Positions 19,180-29,119 are shown, counted from the stretch's first letter. The stretch is DNA of 64,000 nucleotides from Pseudomonas capsici (GCF_017165765.1 NZ_JAFGZD010000018.1:1-64000), one strand, 5' to 3'. Numbers and translations: made by a program. Notes: generated by a model from the letters alone, not told the origin.

Positions 19180-20859
19180 TTAGCGTTCGTGAACGTATGT
19201 ACCCGGCGAGGCTTCGCTTGGCGGGTAGGCCTTGTTGCCCAGTGCCGCAGGTGCTTTTTTGAGCTTGCCTGAACGTTCGGTCTTCCAGGCCTGCCAGTGC
19301 AGCCACCACGAATCGGTGTGTTTGGTCCCGTTTTCCTGCCAGACCGAAGGCTCGGCGGGCAGTTCAGTGTTGGTCATGTAGCGCGCCTTGGGGTTGCCCG
19401 GCGGGTTGAGAATGCTCTGGATATGGCCACTGCTGGACAGCACGAACTCGGTCTTGCCACCAAACAGACGGGCCGACTTGTAGCACGAAGCCCACGGCGT
19501 GATGTGGTCGTTGGTGCCCGCCAGACAGAACACGTCGCTGGTGACCTGCTTCAAATCGATCGGCGTGCCGCAGACTTCAAGGGCGTTGGGGCGGGTCAGC
19601 GGGTTGTTCTTGAACATCTCGATCAGATCGCCATGAAAGGCGGCAGGCAGACGAGTGGTGTCGTTGTTCCAGAACAGAATGTCGAACACGGGTGGTTCAT
19701 TACCCAGCAGGTAATTGTTGACCCAGTAGTTCCAGATCAGGTCGTTGGGGCGCATCCAGGCGAAGACCTTGGCCATGTCGCGACCTTCCAGCACGCCAGC
19801 CTGATAGGAGTGGCGCTTGGCCGTTTCCAGGGTCTGCTCATCGACGAACAGCGCAACTTCGGTATCCAGGGTGGTATCCAGCACGCTGACCAGCAGCGTC
19901 AGAGCGTTGACCTTCTGTTCGCCCAGCGCGGCGTAATGCCCCAGCAATGCGGTGCAGGTGATGCCGCCCGAGCAGGCACCGAGCATGTTGATGTCTTTGC
20001 TGCCGGTGATGGCAGTCACCACATCGACCGCTTCCTTGAGGGCTTCGATGTAGGTGGACAGGCCCCACTCGCGCTGAGCCTTGGTCGGGTTGCGCCAACT
20101 GATGATGAACGTCTGCACATTGCTGCGCAGGCAGAAGCGCGCCAGGCTCTTTTCCGGGCTCAGGTCGAAAACATAGAACTTGTTGATCTGTGGCGGCACG
20201 ACCAACAATGGTCGCTCATGAACCTGCTCGGTAATGGGCTTGTACTGGATCAGCTCCAGCACTTCGTTGCGAAATACCACCGAGCCTTCGGTGGTCCCCA
20301 GATTCTTGCCGACTTCGAAGGCGTCCATGTTGACCTGGCTCGGCATGCCGCCGTTGTGCACCAGATCCTTGGCCAGATGGGCCAGACCATCGAATATGCT
20401 TTTGCCGCCCGTCTCGAAAAACCGCTTGACCGCCGCCGGGTTGGCGGCCGTGTTGGTCGGAGACATGGCTTCAGTCATCAGGTTGATCACAAAATGACCA
20501 CGGCTGATGTCCTGAGGTGTCAGGTTGCTGCCGTCGATCCAGTCATGCAGCTCCTTGCGCCAGGCCAGGTAACTCTGCAGATAACGGCGATACAGTGGGT
20601 TCTGGCTCCAGGCCGGGTCCGAAAAGCGTCTGTCGTCGGCGGCCGGTTGCAGGACCGATTTGCCGAACATCACGTTCTTGATTTCAACACCCAGATGGGC
20701 GACATGCTTGAGACTGTGGAACGGTTGCTTGATTGCCTGGCGCAGGACCATGCGAGCGGTGGTCAATAAATCCTTGCGGCGCAAGCCAACCACCGGGTTC
20801 AGACCCAAGGTGTGTTCAGAGGCATGCTGCTGCAGGTCATCGTTGTTCTTGCTACTCAT
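19180..20859 (-). CDS. phaC1: Class II poly(3-hydroxyalkanoate) synthase PhaC1
   Basis: 559 residues, the main mcl-PHA synthase. Seen: nucleophile box GACSGG with Cys296 by my count, matching the catalytic Cys reported for class II enzymes, Asp in LAGTNDHITPWAS, and His in SSGHIQSILNPPGN. First gene of phaC1-Z-C2-D. Its 420-base upstream region should hold the PhaD-controlled promoter. Start ATG 20859, MSSKNNDDLQ. Confidence 0.98.
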   Translation of the reverse strand: MSSKNNDDLQQHASEHTLGLNPVVGLRRKDLLTTARMVLRQAIKQPFHSLKHVAHLGVEIKNVMFGKSVLQPAADDRRFSDPAWSQNPLYRRYLQSYLAWRKELHDWIDGSNLTPQDISRGHFVINLMTEAMSPTNTAANPAAVKRFFETGGKSIFDGLAHLAKDLVHNGGMPSQVNMDAFEVGKNLGTTEGSVVFRNEVLELIQYKPITEQVHERPLLVVPPQINKFYVFDLSPEKSLARFCLRSNVQTFIISWRNPTKAQREWGLSTYIEALKEAVDVVTAITGSKDINMLGACSGGITCTALLGHYAALGEQKVNALTLLVSVLDTTLDTEVALFVDEQTLETAKRHSYQAGVLEGRDMAKVFAWMRPNDLIWNYWVNNYLLGNEPPVFDILFWNNDTTRLPAAFHGDLIEMFKNNPLTRPNALEVCGTPIDLKQVTSDVFCLAGTNDHITPWASCYKSARLFGGKTEFVLSSSGHIQSILNPPGNPKARYMTNTELPAEPSVWQENGTKHTDSWWLHWQAWKTERSGKLKKAPAALGNKAYPPSEASPGTYVHER

Positions 20860-21279
20860 CTACGACGCTCCATTGTCCTGAGACGAGTACTGACTTTCCC
20901 TGTGAACCAGTGACACAGGCGAATCGCCAGTACTACTGCTCGTGTGACCGATGATGGCTTGGCTGCCAATTCCCGGATTCTTTTATGCAAGCTACCGCGA
21001 AGGCGCCTGAACAGCTGCGCTTCGTGTGACCACTGCTTTGCATACTGCTTATTCGCGCATCGGAGGGATGCAGGGAATTTACCAAAGTCATTGGTTACGC
21101 GAGATTTCAAAAAATCGCAAGCAGCGTCAGTCATTGACCGCTGCGCGGGATATTGAAACAAAACAGATTAGAAAGCGCTTCCTAATACGTCAAACGGCAG
21201 GCTAGAGCTTTCCGGGAAAGATCGTGCGATCTGGAGCAGCGGGAAAAACTGACGAGCGATGTCGTGGTTTTTCGGATGA
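20860..21279. other. Upstream regulatory region of phaC1
   Basis: 420 bases between the DUF971 gene and phaC1, both minus strand. No credible gene: the 101-codon frame at 20856-21161 overlaps the phaC1 start and has no family features. The part at 21090-21200 is AT-rich (TTTCAAAAAATCGCAAG, AAACAAAACAGATTAG) and is the likely promoter zone. I could not assign a certain sigma-70, sigma-54 or PhaD site by eye. Confidence 0.5.
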
Positions 21280-21657
21280 CTAGAGCATAAGCCGGATGAC
21301 TTGCTCGGAAGGGTCGCGGGACTTGCCGGCCTTTTTCAGCTCCAGCAGATAATCCTCCCACAGGGATTCCTGGCGTCTGGACAACTCGTAGAGGTATTCC
21401 CAGGTGAACAGGCCGCTGTCGTGACCATCATCGAAGGTCAGCTTCAGCGCGTACTGGCCAGCCGGTTCGATCTTGCTCAGGCCCACACCCAGCTTGCCGA
21501 ATTGCAGGATCGGCTTGCCATGGCCCTGCACCTCTGCGGACGGCGAGTGCACCCGCAGAAATTCCGCAGGCAAATGATAGACCTCATCCGTCCCGTACTT
21601 GAGCGTCAGGGTCTTGGAGGCTTTGTGTAATTCGATGGCGGTGGGGATAGGGGGCAT
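21280..21657 (-). CDS. DUF971 family protein
   Basis: 125 residues (MPPIPTAIELHKASKTLTLKY...). DUF971 is the domain also found at the N-terminus of gamma-butyrobetaine hydroxylases; the function of the stand-alone form is not established. Seen: YHLPAEFLRVHSPSAEVQGHG and the core LTFDDGHDSGLFTWEYLYEL, both characteristic. Start ATG 21657; the longer frame to 21708 reads through a repeat. It follows hslU by about 100 bases with a repeat between, so it may be cotranscribed with hslVU. Confidence 0.88.
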   Translation of the reverse strand: MPPIPTAIELHKASKTLTLKYGTDEVYHLPAEFLRVHSPSAEVQGHGKPILQFGKLGVGLSKIEPAGQYALKLTFDDGHDSGLFTWEYLYELSRRQESLWEDYLLELKKAGKSRDPSEQVIRLML

Positions 21658-21661
21658 CAGG

Positions 21662-21756
21662 ATAGCCTCAAGCTGTAAGTGGCAAGCTTCAAGTGAAAGC
21701 AGCTGCAAGCTACAAGCACAATCAGCTTGCAGCTTGTAGCTCCCAACTTGCAGCTC
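21662..21756. repeat. AAGCTGCAAGCTTCAAGC-type repeat (family D)
   Basis: A stretch of interleaved, imperfect inverted units of AGCTGCAAGC, GCTACAAGC, GCTTGCAGC and TTGTAGCTCC between hslU and the DUF971 gene. Its right half can pair with its left half (GCTGCAAGCTACAAGC against GCTTGCAGCTTGTAGC, with small offset). A related stretch lies at 31444-31553. Confidence 0.7.
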
Positions 21757-23094
21757 TTACAGAATATAGCGCGACAGGTCTTCGTCGTTGGCCAGTTCGC
21801 CCAGGTGGCTGTTGACGTAGTCGGCGTCGATCAGGATTGGCGAGGCATCGGGGCTGCCAGCCAGATCACCGGCGCTGAACGACACTTCTTCAAGCAGGCG
21901 CTCAAGCAGGGTGTGCAGGCGGCGGGCACCGATGTTTTCGGTCTTCTCGTTAACCTGCCAGGCAATCTCGGCCAGACGCTTGATGCCGTCAGGCTGGAAC
22001 TCGATGCCCAGGCCTTCGGTCTTGAGCAGTTCGCGATATTGCTCGGTCAGGGAGGCATGTGGCTCGCTGAGGATGCGCTCGAAGTCCTGAGGTGTCAGGG
22101 CCTTGAGTTCGACGCGAATCGGCAGACGGCCTTGCAGTTCGGGCACCAGATCGCTTGGCTTGCTCAGGTGGAACGCACCCGAAGCGATGAACAGGATATG
22201 GTCGGTCTTGACCATGCCCAGTTTGGTATTCACGGTACAGCCTTCGATCAGCGGCAGCAGGTCGCGCTGTACGCCTTCACGGGAGACATCGACGCCGCTG
22301 GAGTTGCCGCGCTTGGCGACCTTGTCGATTTCGTCGATGAACACGATGCCGTGCTGCTCGACGGCTTCCAGCGCCTTGACCTTCAACTCTTCGTCGTTGA
22401 CCAGACGGCTGGCCTCTTCGTCGCGCACCAGCTTGAGCGCTTCCTTGACCTTGAGTTTGCGGCTCTTCTTCTTGCCCTTGCCCATATTGGCGAACAGGCT
22501 TTGCAACTGGTTGGTCATTTCTTCCATGCCCGGTGGCGCGGAAATATCGACCCCCATGGTTTCACTGATCTCGATCTCGATTTCCTTGTCGTCCAGCTGG
22601 CCTTCGCGCAGGCGCTTGCGGAACAGCTGACGGGTATTGGAATCGCTGGTCGAAACCGGCTCTTCGCTGAAACCGTTGCGCGCAGGTGGCAGCAGGGCAT
22701 CGAGGATGCGGTCTTCGGCAGCGTCTTCTGCACGATGACGAACCTTGACGATCTCCTGCTCGCGCAGCAGCTTCATGGCGGCGTCGGCCAGATCACGAAT
22801 GATCGACTCCACGTCACGGCCTACATAGCCCACTTCGGTGAACTTGGTGGCTTCAACCTTCAGGAACGGCGCGTTGGCCAGCTTGGCCAGACGACGGGCG
22901 ATTTCGGTCTTGCCGACGCCGGTCGGGCCGATCATCAGAATGTTCTTTGGCGTTACTTCGACGCGCAGTTCTTCAGGCAACTGCATCCGGCGCCAGCGAT
23001 TGCGCAGGGCAATGGCAACGGCGCGCTTGGCATCGTCCTGGCCGATGATATGGCGGTTGAGTTCGTGGACGATTTCGCGGGGAGTCATGGACAT
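21757..23094 (-). CDS. hslU: ATP-dependent protease ATPase subunit HslU
   Basis: 445 residues; AAA+ unfoldase hexamer that feeds proteins to HslV. Seen: N-terminal [21 protein letters not shown], Walker [16 protein letters not shown], the pore loop GYVGRDVES, Walker [14 protein letters not shown], an I-domain rich in Lys/Glu over about 110-240, and the C-terminal tail LSRYIL that docks into HslV. 46 bases downstream of hslV and under the same heat-shock promoter. Confidence 0.98.
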   Translation of the reverse strand: MSMTPREIVHELNRHIIGQDDAKRAVAIALRNRWRRMQLPEELRVEVTPKNILMIGPTGVGKTEIARRLAKLANAPFLKVEATKFTEVGYVGRDVESIIRDLADAAMKLLREQEIVKVRHRAEDAAEDRILDALLPPARNGFSEEPVSTSDSNTRQLFRKRLREGQLDDKEIEIEISETMGVDISAPPGMEEMTNQLQSLFANMGKGKKKSRKLKVKEALKLVRDEEASRLVNDEELKVKALEAVEQHGIVFIDEIDKVAKRGNSSGVDVSREGVQRDLLPLIEGCTVNTKLGMVKTDHILFIASGAFHLSKPSDLVPELQGRLPIRVELKALTPQDFERILSEPHASLTEQYRELLKTEGLGIEFQPDGIKRLAEIAWQVNEKTENIGARRLHTLLERLLEEVSFSAGDLAGSPDASPILIDADYVNSHLGELANDEDLSRYIL

Positions 23095-23140
23095 GGTAAT
23101 TGATGGTCCTCAGGCAGAAAGAAGTCGGCTAGGCAGCGGC

Positions 23141-23671
23141 TTATTCAGCGAGGTCCTGCTCCTCAATGGTGATGTTGTGGTTGGTGAACACGCAAATATC
23201 GCCAGCGATGTGCAATGCAGTCTCGGTGATCTCGCGGGCCGACAGATCGGTCTTGAGCAGTAGTGCGCGGGCGGCCGCCTGTGCGAATGCGCCGCCCGAA
23301 CCCATGGCGATCAGGCCGTCTTCAGGTTCTACGACATCGCCGTTACCGGTGATGATCAGCGAGGCGTCCTTGTTGGCGACGGCCAGCATGGCTTCCAGGC
23401 GACTCAGGGAGCGATCGGTACGCCAGTCCTTGGCCAGCTCGACGGCGGCACGTACCAGATGGCCCTGATGCTTTTCCAACTGGCCTTCGAAGCGCTCGAA
23501 CAGCGTGAAGGCGTCAGCAGTGGCTCCGGCGAAACCGGCGATCACTTCACCGTGATACAGGCGGCGTACTTTCTTCGCGTTGCCTTTCATGACGGTGTTG
23601 CCCAGGGAAACCTGGCCGTCGCCAGCCATGACGACTTTGCCGTGGCGGCGCACTGAAACGATGGTGGTCAA
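23141..23671 (-). CDS. hslV: ATP-dependent protease subunit HslV
   Basis: 176 residues from a TTG start; the proteasome-like peptidase whose mature N-terminal Thr is the nucleophile. Seen: [20 protein letters not shown] right after the initiator, with Thr1 exposed once it is removed, and [21 protein letters not shown] chose TTG 23671 because processing needs Thr at position 2, because GGAGA lies 8-12 bases upstream, and because the in-frame ATG at 23719 falls inside the -10 element of the promoter. A start at 23719 would add 16 residues in front of the catalytic Thr. Confidence 0.95.
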   Translation of the reverse strand: MTTIVSVRRHGKVVMAGDGQVSLGNTVMKGNAKKVRRLYHGEVIAGFAGATADAFTLFERFEGQLEKHQGHLVRAAVELAKDWRTDRSLSRLEAMLAVANKDASLIITGNGDVVEPEDGLIAMGSGGAFAQAAARALLLKTDLSAREITETALHIAGDICVFTNHNITIEEQDLAE

Positions 23672-23717
23672 GGGAGAGTCTCCACGCAGCGGGGCGAAAA
23701 TGCCCTGATGCAGACTC

Positions 23718-23745
23718 ATATGGGGGTGGGGTTGGGTATTTCAAC
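23718..23745 (-). promoter_or_regulatory. RpoH (sigma-32) promoter of hslVU
   Basis: On the minus strand, GTTGAAA (23745-23739), a 13-base spacer and CCCCATAT (23725-23718) match the heat-shock consensus CTTGAAA-N13-CCCCATNT with one change in the -35 box. The predicted transcription start, near 23711, lies about 40 bases before the TTG of hslV. rpoH itself is at 38544 in this window. Confidence 0.85.
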
Positions 23746-23747
23746 CG

Positions 23748-23775
23748 CGAATTCATTCGCGAATGAATTCGTTTT
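23748..23775. repeat. Compact REP-like palindrome (family B)
   Basis: CGCGAATTCATTCGCGAATG is a self-complementary element sharing the TTCGCGAATGAATTCG core with the repeats at 39474 and 42731. It lies just upstream of the hslV heat-shock promoter. Confidence 0.6.
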
Positions 23776-23835
23776 TCTCTGGATGGCTGTGATTGCGTTG
23801 GAGTAATGCCGATCAGTTAATGAGCAACAAAACCA

Positions 23836-23922
23836 GCGGGAGGCAGCTTGCTGGCGAAAAAGCCTGAAACCGGCAGATATTCTGCGGCTGTACGCTGAAG
23901 TCGCCAGCAAGCTGCCTCCCGC
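23836..23922. repeat. REPIN-type inverted repeat (family A), long spacer
   Basis: Twenty-two bases at 23836-23857 (GCGGGAGGCAGCTTGCTGG..) are the exact reverse complement of 23901-23922, separated by 43 bases. Located between hslV and the SPOR gene; unlike the other copies it lacks the extended arm. Confidence 0.85.
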
Positions 23923-23948
23923 AAAGTGATTGAGGTCAGAAGCCTGTG

Positions 23949-24644
23949 CTACTGCTTGCTGCGCTGCTGCAACAACAGGTTACTAAATCCACCGCTCGCC
24001 AATTGCTTCTGGGCTGTGGTCAGTTGTTCGCGGTTGCTGAACGGGCCGACCAGTACCCGGTACCAGGTTTCTTCCTTGACCGTACCGGACTCCACCGTCG
24101 AAGTCTGGCCGAGCAGGATAATCTGTGCCCGTACCTTGTCCGCATCTTCTTTCTTGCGGAACGAGCCCGCCTGCAGGAAGAACTGCGTCACGGGGGCCGG
24201 TTTTGCGGTTGCCACAGGCGGTGCCGGTGGTGGTGTCAGGCCGCTGAGGGCCGCCTGGGCGCGGGCCGTGTCGATCTTGGCGGCCTGTTCAGGCGTTACC
24301 GGTGCAATCGGGGTCACGGGTGGCGGTGTCTTTTCCGGTACCGCTTCGTTCGGCACGATCACTTCCGATTCCGGCAGCAATGTGTAGAAGTCGTACTTCG
24401 GTTTGACCGGCGCTGTCGGGCTCGGTGGTGTCTTGTTCGCTTCGGCGATCTTTGCTGCCTTGGCCTCGGCCTTGGCGCGCTTGACGTCCTCACCGCCGGG
24501 TTCGAGCTTCATCAGAAAGACAATGAATGCACCCACGGTCAGGCCGATCGCCAGCCATAACCATCCTGGAATCGGCTTCTTCGCGGGTGCCTGATAACGG
24601 CTGGCGCCCCGCTTGGGTGCCGGTTTCTTCTTCGCAACTGCCAA
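23949..24644 (-). CDS. SPOR-domain membrane protein (FtsN-like)
   Basis: 231 residues. Seen: basic cytoplasmic tail (KKKPAPKRGASRYQ), a single transmembrane helix WLWLAIGLTVGAFIVFLM at about 29-46, a Pro/Ala/Lys-rich periplasmic linker, and a C-terminal SPOR domain (FFLQAGSFRKKEDADKVRAQ; WYRVLVGPFSNREQLTTAQK) that binds denuded septal peptidoglycan. Topology and size fit FtsN-like division proteins. It starts 1 base after argS, as in other Pseudomonas. Confidence 0.9.
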   Translation of the reverse strand: MAVAKKKPAPKRGASRYQAPAKKPIPGWLWLAIGLTVGAFIVFLMKLEPGGEDVKRAKAEAKAAKIAEANKTPPSPTAPVKPKYDFYTLLPESEVIVPNEAVPEKTPPPVTPIAPVTPEQAAKIDTARAQAALSGLTPPPAPPVATAKPAPVTQFFLQAGSFRKKEDADKVRAQIILLGQTSTVESGTVKEETWYRVLVGPFSNREQLTTAQKQLASGGFSNLLLQQRSKQ

Positions 24645-24645
24645 C

Positions 24646-26382
24646 TTACATACGCTCCAGAGTTTCCAGACCCAATAGATCCAGGCCTTGCTTGAGAGTG
24701 CGACCGGTCAGGGCCGCCAGACGCAGACGGCTCTGCTGTTGATCGGGATTGTCCGCACCAAGGATCGGGCAGTTTTCATAGAAGCTGGAAAACAGACCCG
24801 CAAGGTCATAAAGGTAAGCACAAAGAACGTGAGGCGTGCCTTTTTCTGCAACGTTGTTCAGGGTTTCCGCGAACTGAGCCAGGCGTGCAGCCAGCTCCTG
24901 CTCCTGGGGTGCCTGCAGAACGATCTTGCCTTGAGTGGCATCGAATGGCGTGCCCAGCTTGCGGAACACACCGGATACACGGGTGTAGGCATAGAGCAGG
25001 TACGGCGCGGTATTGCCCTCGAAACTCAGCATCTGGTCGAAGTTGAAGCTGTAATCGCTGGTGCGATGCTTGGACAGGTCGGCGTACTTCACCGCGCTGA
25101 TGCCCACAGCCTTGGCGATGGTGCGCAGCTCGCTTTCGGCGAGCTCCGGGTTTTTCTCTTTCACCAGCGCGTAGGCACGCTCTTGCGCTTCATTGAGCAG
25201 GTCGATCAGTTTGACGGTGCCGCCATCGCGGGTCTTGAACGGACGACCGTCGGCACCGTTCATGGTGCCGAAGCCCATGTGTTCCAGTTGCATGCCGTCA
25301 TGCACGAAACCGGCGCGGCGGGCGACTTCAAAAACCTGCTGGAAGTGCAGAGCCTGACGCTGGTCCACGAAATACAGCACGCGGTCGGCTTTGAGGGTCT
25401 TGCTGCGATAGCGGATGGCTGCCAGATCGGTGGTGGCATACAGATAGCCGCCACCGGCCTTTTGCACGATGACCGGCAGCGGGGTGTCTTCGGCGGTGCG
25501 GAATTCCTCGAGGAAGACGCACTGCGCGCCGTTGCTCTCTACCAGCAGGCCCGAAGCCTTCAGGTCGCTGACCACGTTGGCCAGATCGTCGTTGTAGGCA
25601 CTTTCGCCCATGACGTCGGCGGGGGTCAGTTTGACGTTGAGAAGTTCGTAGATCTTCTGGCAGTGGGACAGCGAAATTTCATTGAAGCGCGTCCACAGAG
25701 CCATACAGTCGGCGTCGCCGGCCTGCAACTTGACCACCAGACCGCGAGCGCGCTCGGCGAACTCTTCGGATTCGTCGAAGCGTTGCTTGGCGGCACGGTA
25801 GAAGTTTTCCAGGTCCGACAGCTCGTCGCTGGTGGCCGGTTTTTCCTGGAGGTAAGCCAGCAGCATGCCGAACTGGGTGCCCCAGTCGCCCACGTGGTTC
25901 TGGCGAATCACGGTATCGCCCAGGAACTCCAGAACATTGGCCACGCCGTCGCCGATGATGGTCGAACGCAAGTGGCCAACGTGCATTTCCTTGGCCAGGT
26001 TGGGGGCCGACAGGTCGACGACCACGCGCTGGGCTGCGCCGGTCTTGCGGATCGACAACTGCGGATCAGCCAGTGCGGCATCCAGGCGCGAAGCCAGAGC
26101 CTGGGTGTTCTGGAAGAAGTTCAGAAAGCCCGGGCCTGCGATTTCGACTTTGCTGACCTGCTCGTCGGCAGGCAGGGCGGCGATCAGTTTTTCAGCCAGA
26201 TCACGGGGTTTCATGCCTGCCGGTTTGGCGAGCATCATCGCGATGTTGCTGGCGAAATCGCCGTGGGTCTTGTCTCGGGCGTTTTCCACCTGAATCGCCG
26301 GCGTCAGCCCTTCTGGCAAGACGCCCTCGGTGACGAGACGGGTCAGGGCTTGTTGAATCAGCTGGCGAATGGTGTCTTTCAT
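24646..26382 (-). CDS. argS: Arginyl-tRNA synthetase
   Basis: 578 residues, class Ia synthetase. Seen: N-terminal Add-1 domain, the catalytic HIGH-type motif in [19 protein letters not shown], the [14 protein letters not shown] loop replacing a canonical KMSKS as in many ArgRS, and a C-terminal DALR anticodon-binding domain ([20 protein letters not shown]). Start [16 protein letters not shown] is typical. Followed by the SPOR gene with 1 base between. Confidence 0.98.
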   Translation of the reverse strand: MKDTIRQLIQQALTRLVTEGVLPEGLTPAIQVENARDKTHGDFASNIAMMLAKPAGMKPRDLAEKLIAALPADEQVSKVEIAGPGFLNFFQNTQALASRLDAALADPQLSIRKTGAAQRVVVDLSAPNLAKEMHVGHLRSTIIGDGVANVLEFLGDTVIRQNHVGDWGTQFGMLLAYLQEKPATSDELSDLENFYRAAKQRFDESEEFAERARGLVVKLQAGDADCMALWTRFNEISLSHCQKIYELLNVKLTPADVMGESAYNDDLANVVSDLKASGLLVESNGAQCVFLEEFRTAEDTPLPVIVQKAGGGYLYATTDLAAIRYRSKTLKADRVLYFVDQRQALHFQQVFEVARRAGFVHDGMQLEHMGFGTMNGADGRPFKTRDGGTVKLIDLLNEAQERAYALVKEKNPELAESELRTIAKAVGISAVKYADLSKHRTSDYSFNFDQMLSFEGNTAPYLLYAYTRVSGVFRKLGTPFDATQGKIVLQAPQEQELAARLAQFAETLNNVAEKGTPHVLCAYLYDLAGLFSSFYENCPILGADNPDQQQSRLRLAALTGRTLKQGLDLLGLETLERM

Positions 26383-26514
26383 GATGCTCTCTTCAACCGC
26401 AAGCGCGGTGGCGCCGGGATGCGCGGGTGGAAAAACTGGGCATTATCCGTTGCTGAAGCCACCTTGCCAACCTTTACCCTGCTTGCTGTGTGTGAGCAAA
26501 AAAGAGGGAAGCTC

Positions 26515-28734
26515 TCAATAGAGATCGACCGGGTCCACATCCAGCGACCAGCGCACCTGCCTGCCGCTGGGCATTTGCTCCAGTATCAGCAGCCAGGTGC
26601 TGAGCATGCGGTGCAGCGGCGCTCGGGCGTTGGCCTGGACCAGCAGTTGCGCCCGGTAGCGTCCGGCGCGACGCTCCATGGGAGCGGGGACCGGGCCAAG
26701 TAGTTCAACGCCGCTCAGGTTCATTTGGGTCAGCAACTGCTCGGCTTCGGCGCAGGCCTGATCGAGAAACTCCTCTGCCTGCCCCGGCTTGTGGGCTTCG
26801 GCGCGCAGCAGGGCCAGATGCGAAAAGGGCGGCAGACCAGCGGCGCGACGCTCGCTCAGGGCCTGTTCGGCAAAGGCGAAATAGCCTTGCTCGGTCAACT
26901 GGATCAGCAGCGGATGATCGGCCAGATGGGTCTGGATAATCACTTTGCCCGGTTCTTCGGCGCGGCCTGCACGCCCGGCGACCTGCACGATCAGTTGCGC
27001 CATGCGCTCGCTGGCGCGGAAGTCGCCGGAAAACAGCCCGCCATCGGCGTCCAGAATCGAGACCAGCGTCACCCGGGGGAAGTGATGCCCTTTGGCGAGC
27101 ATTTGTGTGCCCACCAGAATGCAGGGCTGCCCGCGTTGAATAGTGGCGAACAACTGATTCATCGCGTCCTTGCGCGACGTGCTGTCGCGGTCTACGCGCA
27201 GTACCGGGTAATCCGGGAACAGAATCGCCAGTCGCTCCTCGGCCCGTTCGGTGCCTGCGCCCACGGGCCGCAGATCCACCTTGCCGCACGAAGGGCACTG
27301 ACGCGGTACGCGCTCCACATGGCCGCAATGGTGGCAGCGCAATTCGCCGGAGCGCTGATGCACGGTCATGCGCGCATCGCAGCGCTGGCATCCCGACAAC
27401 CAGCCGCAATCGTGGCACAGCAAGGTTGGCGCAAAGCCGCGACGGTTGAGGAAAACCAGCACTTGCTGGCCCGCCGCGAGGGTCTGGCCGATGGCTTGCT
27501 GCATCGGCCCGGAAATGCCGCTGTCCAGAGGTCGGCTTTTCACGTCCAGGCGCAGAAAGCGCGGCTGCTGCGCGCCGCCAGCCCGCTGGTTCAGGCGCAG
27601 CAGGCCATAGCGACCGGTGTAGGCGTTGTGCAGGCTTTCCAGCGAAGGCGTGGCCGAGCCCAGCACAATCGGGATGTTTTCCTGGCGGGCCCGGACCAGT
27701 GCCAGATCGCGGGCGTGATAGCGCAGGCTTTCCTGCTGTTTATAAGAGCCGTCATGCTCTTCGTCGATGATGATCAGCCCCGGATTTTTCATCGGGGTGA
27801 ACAGTGCCGAACGGGTTCCGATGATGATATCGGCCTCGCCATCCCGTGCCGCCAGCCAGGCGTCCAGTCGCTCGCGATCATTGACGGCCGAGTGTAGCAG
27901 GGCGATCCGGGCGTTGAAGCGTTGCTCGAAGCGCGCCAGGGTCTGCGGCCCGAGATTGATTTCCGGGATCAGCACCAGCGCCTGCTTGCCTGCCTCCAGG
28001 GTTTCGCGAATCAACTGCAGATAGACTTCGGTCTTGCCGCTGCCGGTAACACCCGCCAGCAGGAAGGCATGAAAGCTGCCGAAACCGGTGCGGATCGCTT
28101 CGCTGGCAGCGCGCTGTTCGCTGTTGAGCGGCAGTTCCGGCTGCGCCAGCCAGCGTTCATGGCGCGCAGCAGGGGCATGGCTGCGTATTTCGACTTCTAC
28201 CAGCCCTTTGGCCAGCAGCAGGTTGAGGCTGTCTTTATTAAGCATCAGTTTGCTGAGCAACTGATGCGCCACGCCATGAGGGTGCTGGGCCAGTGTGGTC
28301 AGGGCTTCGCGCTGCTTGGGCGCGCGGGCGATGCGCGGGTCGTCGACACTTGCGCCAGGCGCAACGTGCCAGAAGCGTTCCTGGCGTGTTTCGGCCAGTT
28401 CGCCCTGGCGCAGCAGAACCGGTAGCGCCCAACTCAGGGTGTCGCCCAGGCTGTGTTGATAATACTGGGCCGTCCACAGGCACAACTTGAACAGCGACGC
28501 AGGCATGGGCGTCTGATTGTCGAGCAGTGCGATGGCTGGCTTGAGTTTTTCGTCGGGGACTTCGCTGTGATCGACCACTTCCACCAGAATGCCGATCATT
28601 TCCCGCCGTCCGAATGGCACCCGCAAACGCATGCCGGGCTGCAAGGCGCTGCGCGAGACTCCGGCAGGAGCGCGGTAGTCGAACAGGCGGCGAAGCGGCG
28701 AGGGCAGGGCCAGGCGCAGGATGGCGTTTGGCAA
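26515..28734 (-). CDS. priA: Primosomal protein N' (replication restart helicase PriA)
   Basis: 739 residues. Seen: N-terminal 3' DNA-binding domain (RLFDYRAPAGVS), Walker A GVTGSGKTEVYLQL, DEEH box (IIIDEEHDGSYKQQ), the two-zinc CRR domain with CHDC, CQRC, CHHC and CPSC pairs, and helicase motifs V/VI (GTQMLAKGHHFP; VAGRAGR). It rebuilds replisomes at stalled forks. Divergent from rpmE across 163 bases. Confidence 0.98.
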   Translation of the reverse strand: MPNAILRLALPSPLRRLFDYRAPAGVSRSALQPGMRLRVPFGRREMIGILVEVVDHSEVPDEKLKPAIALLDNQTPMPASLFKLCLWTAQYYQHSLGDTLSWALPVLLRQGELAETRQERFWHVAPGASVDDPRIARAPKQREALTTLAQHPHGVAHQLLSKLMLNKDSLNLLLAKGLVEVEIRSHAPAARHERWLAQPELPLNSEQRAASEAIRTGFGSFHAFLLAGVTGSGKTEVYLQLIRETLEAGKQALVLIPEINLGPQTLARFEQRFNARIALLHSAVNDRERLDAWLAARDGEADIIIGTRSALFTPMKNPGLIIIDEEHDGSYKQQESLRYHARDLALVRARQENIPIVLGSATPSLESLHNAYTGRYGLLRLNQRAGGAQQPRFLRLDVKSRPLDSGISGPMQQAIGQTLAAGQQVLVFLNRRGFAPTLLCHDCGWLSGCQRCDARMTVHQRSGELRCHHCGHVERVPRQCPSCGKVDLRPVGAGTERAEERLAILFPDYPVLRVDRDSTSRKDAMNQLFATIQRGQPCILVGTQMLAKGHHFPRVTLVSILDADGGLFSGDFRASERMAQLIVQVAGRAGRAEEPGKVIIQTHLADHPLLIQLTEQGYFAFAEQALSERRAAGLPPFSHLALLRAEAHKPGQAEEFLDQACAEAEQLLTQMNLSGVELLGPVPAPMERRAGRYRAQLLVQANARAPLHRMLSTWLLILEQMPSGRQVRWSLDVDPVDLY

Positions 28735-28798
28735 GCGAGGCTTCCTGTGGTGGGCGAAAGATGGGCGATCTTAGCAGACGACCGGTTTAAAGGTTCGC

Positions 28799-28826
28799 TT
28801 GCGTCAGACGGATTGTCTGGTAATAT
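28799..28826 (+). promoter_or_regulatory. Probable sigma-70 promoter of rpmE
   Basis: TTGCGT (28799-28804), a 16-base spacer and TAATAT (28821-28826) form a fair sigma-70 promoter. The resulting leader of about 65 bases has a small hairpin, CAACA-ATAG-TGTTG (28852-28865), and a GAGGAAG ribosome site before the ATG. Confidence 0.55.
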
Positions 28827-28897
28827 CCGCGGCCTGATTGCGTGCGGTATTCAACAATAGTGTTGGGTGGCGGCTCGCTAGACCGAGGAAGTACCCC

Positions 28898-29119
28898 ATG
28901 AAAGCAGATATCCATCCAGTTTACGAAGCCATTGACGCTACCTGCAGCTGCGGCAATGTCATCAAGACCCGTTCGACTCTCGCCCAGCCTCTGAGCCTGG
29001 ACGTTTGCAACGAGTGCCACCCGTTCTACACCGGTAAGCAGAAGACTCTGGACGTTGGCGGCCGCGTCGACAAGTTCAAGTCGCGTTTCGGTGCGTTTGG
29101 CGCAACCAAATCCAAGTAA
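28898..29119 (+). CDS. rpmE: 50S ribosomal protein L31 (zinc-binding type)
   Basis: 73 residues. Seen: [20 protein letters not shown] and [16 protein letters not shown], giving the CxC...CxxC set of the zinc-containing (C+) L31 form. ATG 28898 follows GAGGAAGTACCCC. Followed by a strong terminator at 29165-29193. A zinc-free paralogue, if any, is not in this window. Confidence 0.98.
   Translation: MKADIHPVYEAIDATCSCGNVIKTRSTLAQPLSLDVCNECHPFYTGKQKTLDVGGRVDKFKSRFGAFGATKSK

Noticed and set aside
19297-20769. 490-codon plus-strand frame opposite phaC1
   Set aside because: Antisense shadow of a confidently identified PHA synthase.
20960-21010. Possible sigma-54 promoter upstream of phaC1 (TGCAAGCTACCGCGAA on the plus strand)
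   Set aside because: The GG/GC elements do not match the TGGCAC-N5-TTGC spacing well enough.
20856-21161. 101-codon minus-strand frame upstream of phaC1
   Set aside because: Overlaps the phaC1 start, is very basic and has no domain; the region is better explained as promoter DNA.
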